A stretch of 8,777 nt of DNA from Candidatus Omnitrophota bacterium (GTDB lineage Bacteria; Ratteibacteria; UBA8468; B48-G9; JAFGKM01). The notes under the pieces were generated by a model. That model saw nothing but the letters and a program-made list of their open reading frames with translations, searched no databases and was not told the origin of the DNA. The stretch spans positions 1 to 8,777 of the forward strand of contig JAMWCA010000049.1 of assembly GCA_023819545.1 (NCBI GenBank), in the 5' to 3' direction. Of this stretch, positions 7,702 through 8,777 are shown one piece after another. Position 1 is the stretch's first letter. Each line of letters starts with the position of its first letter. The position numbers and the translations under genes were made by a program.

Positions 7702-7716
7702 ACACCTACGAGGTGT
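7702..7716. repeat. Short perfect hairpin in the tRNA-nth spacer
   Basis: ACACCT-ACG-AGGTGT, a 6-bp perfect inverted repeat with a 3-base loop in otherwise AT-rich non-coding sequence. No T-run follows, so it is not a typical intrinsic terminator. Its function is unknown; it could be a small operator or an RNA hairpin. Confidence 0.45.
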
Positions 7717-7727
7717 AATTAGGAAAG

Positions 7728-7756
7728 TTGACGAAAAAAATAAATTTTTATAAAAT
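7728..7756 (+). promoter_or_regulatory. Promoter of nth and the phosphoesterase gene
   Basis: -35 TTGACG at 7728-7733, a 17-bp spacer and -10 TAAAAT at 7751-7756. The expected start site (about 7762-7764) falls within a few bases of the nth ATG at 7765, so the mRNA should be leaderless or nearly so. The -10 lies within a 9-bp inverted repeat at 7740-7760. Confidence 0.6.
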
Positions 7757-7760
7757 TTAT
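7740..7760. repeat. 9-bp AT palindrome over the nth -10 region
   Basis: ATAAATTTT and AAAATTTAT are perfect reverse complements separated by TAT and ending four bases before the nth start codon. It sits where a repressor could block transcription, but an all-AT palindrome in an AT-rich genome may arise by chance. Confidence 0.4.
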
Positions 7761-7764
7761 AAAA

Positions 7765-8394
7765 ATGGAAAAAATTAAAGAAATATGTTTAACTTTAAAA
7801 AAGATGTATCCTGAATCAAAAACAGAATTAAAATTCAAAACCCCTTTTCAACTTTTAATAGCAACAGTACTTTCAGCACAAACAACAGATGAACGAGTAA
7901 ATAAAGTAACTGCTAATCTTTTTAAAAAATATAAGACCCCTGAAGATTTTGGCAATGCAGATGTTAAAGAAATTATGAAGATAATAAAATCAGTCAATTT
8001 TTATAGAAATAAAGCAAAAAATATAAAAAGATTATCCCAGATTATTGTTGAAAAATTTAATAGTAAAATCCCTGATAGATTAGAGGAATTAATTAAACTT
8101 CCAGGTGTTGCAAGAAAAACTGCAAATGTTGTATTATCACAGGCATTTAGAAAAGCAGAAGGAATTGTAGTAGATACACATGTTAAAAGAGTTGCATATC
8201 GTCTTGGATTAACAAGAAATACAAACCCTGAAAAAATAGAAAAAGATTTGATGAAAATTTTACCAAAAACAGAGTGGATTGATCTTCCTTTTAGATTAAT
8301 CCTTTTTGGAAGAAATATTTGTAAATCTAAAAATCCTGATTGTAATAATTGTCCCTTATATAATTTATGTTTAACTAAGGGTAAAACAAAATGA
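7765..8394 (+). CDS. nth: Endonuclease III (DNA glycosylase / AP lyase)
   Basis: Bifunctional base-excision repair enzyme that removes oxidised pyrimidines and cuts the abasic site by beta-elimination. Its 209 residues are a normal length. Motifs: LSAQTTDERVNKV at 36-48, the helix-hairpin-helix LPGVARKTANVV at 112-123 with catalytic Lys118, VDTHVKRV at 136-143 with the conserved Asp137, and a C-terminal [4Fe-4S] site Cys186-x6-Cys193-x2-Cys196-x5-Cys202. The Lys plus Asp pair marks a glycosylase with lyase activity. No Shine-Dalgarno sequence precedes it and the promoter is almost on top of the ATG. Its TGA overlaps the next gene's ATG (ATGA), so the two products are probably made together. 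Confidence 0.96.
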   Translation: MEKIKEICLTLKKMYPESKTELKFKTPFQLLIATVLSAQTTDERVNKVTANLFKKYKTPEDFGNADVKEIMKIIKSVNFYRNKAKNIKRLSQIIVEKFNSKIPDRLEELIKLPGVARKTANVVLSQAFRKAEGIVVDTHVKRVAYRLGLTRNTNPEKIEKDLMKILPKTEWIDLPFRLILFGRNICKSKNPDCNNCPLYNLCLTKGKTK

Positions 8395-8777
8395 TTTTTG
8401 TTATTCAAGAACATTTTTCAACTCATCATCATTTTGATTTACGAATTGAAATAAATGGTGTTTTAAAATCTTGGGCAATACCAAAAGAAATCCCTTTACA
8501 ACAAGGAGATAAAAAGCTTGCTGTTGAAGTAGAAGACCATCCTCTTGAATATGCCAATTTTGAAGGAGAAATACCAGAAACTTATTATGGAGCAGGAAAA
8601 GTAAAAATATGGGATAAAGGGGAATATGAAATGATAGAAAATTCTAAAAGCAAAATACTAATTAGATTAAAAGGTGAAAAAATTAAAGGTGAATATGTTC
8701 TACTTCATTTTAAAAAAGAAAAGGATAAAAATTTGTGGTTAATTTTTAAAAAAAATGAAAATTTTAAAAAAAATTGA
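8391..8777 (+). CDS. Stand-alone LigD-type DNA 3'-phosphoesterase
   Basis: A 128-residue single-domain protein matching the phosphoesterase (PE) module of bacterial LigD. In characterised members this module removes 3'-phosphates and 3'-terminal ribonucleotides from DNA ends, leaving ligatable 3'-OH ends. Conserved blocks: Q-x-H at 6-8, HFDLRIE at 14-20, GVLKSWAIPKE at 23-33, LAVEVEDHPLEYANFEG at 43-59, and IPETYYGAGKVKIWDKGEYE. His8, His14, Asp16, Arg18, Glu48, His50 and Tyr54 are spaced like the metal and phosphate ligands of the Pseudomonas LigD PE domain. No ligase or polymerase domain is attached. It starts four bases before the end of nth (ATGA overlap), with AAGGGT upstream as a possible ribosome binding site. 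Its stop codon is the last codon of the window, so the gene is complete. Confidence 0.9.
   Translation: MIFVIQEHFSTHHHFDLRIEINGVLKSWAIPKEIPLQQGDKKLAVEVEDHPLEYANFEGEIPETYYGAGKVKIWDKGEYEMIENSKSKILIRLKGEKIKGEYVLLHFKKEKDKNLWLIFKKNENFKKN

Noticed and set aside
8001..8414. Minus-strand open frame of 137 codons opposite nth
   Set aside because: It mirrors the well-conserved helix-hairpin-helix and Fe-S parts of nth, and its translation has no recognisable motif.

Overview
This is a strongly AT-rich, densely packed bacterial chromosomal segment with A-rich coding strands, short or absent intergenic gaps and few recognisable Shine-Dalgarno sequences. Bacterial-type S9, LipA, Lpd and a tRNA-Ala carrying the G3:U70 pair identify a bacterium. 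UroD-like proteins beside a GH35/GH42-like glycosidase recall uncultured anaerobes such as Omnitrophota, Ratteibacteria or Lentisphaerae-type lineages. That placement is a low-confidence inference from gene content.

Left part (1-3274, + strand): a tightly spaced run of ribosomal protein S9 (its 5' end lies outside the window), argC, a GmhB-like HAD phosphatase and a dihydrolipoyl dehydrogenase. rpsI/argC overlap by 16 bp, phosphatase/lpdA overlap by 14 bp, and argC and the phosphatase gene are 11 bp apart. This looks like one housekeeping transcript covering translation, arginine synthesis and lipoamide recycling.

Middle part (3271-6706): the unusual region. A short minus-strand gene encodes a UroD/MtaA-like protein that keeps the N-terminal and C-terminal parts of the fold but lacks the middle. 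Divergently beside it is a 908-residue gene whose first ~600 residues are a GH35/GH42-like beta-galactosidase and whose last ~275 residues are a UroD-like domain missing its own N-terminus. Both reading frames are intact. The 73-bp divergent spacer holds two identical extended -10 elements arranged as an 11-bp inverted repeat. Two neighbouring in-frame rearrangements of UroD-family sequence are the main anomaly here. They could be a real domain fusion, decayed paralogues, or an assembly artefact.

Right part (6708-8777): lipA begins one base after the fusion gene and makes the lipoyl groups that Lpd recycles. A tRNA-Ala(TGC) follows with its own good promoter overlapping the lipA 3' end. After a 108-bp spacer comes a repair pair, endonuclease III (nth) and a stand-alone LigD-type 3'-phosphoesterase, joined by an ATGA overlap and driven by a promoter whose predicted start lies almost on the nth start codon.

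The sequence shows no CRISPR array, insertion sequence, attachment site or replication origin.
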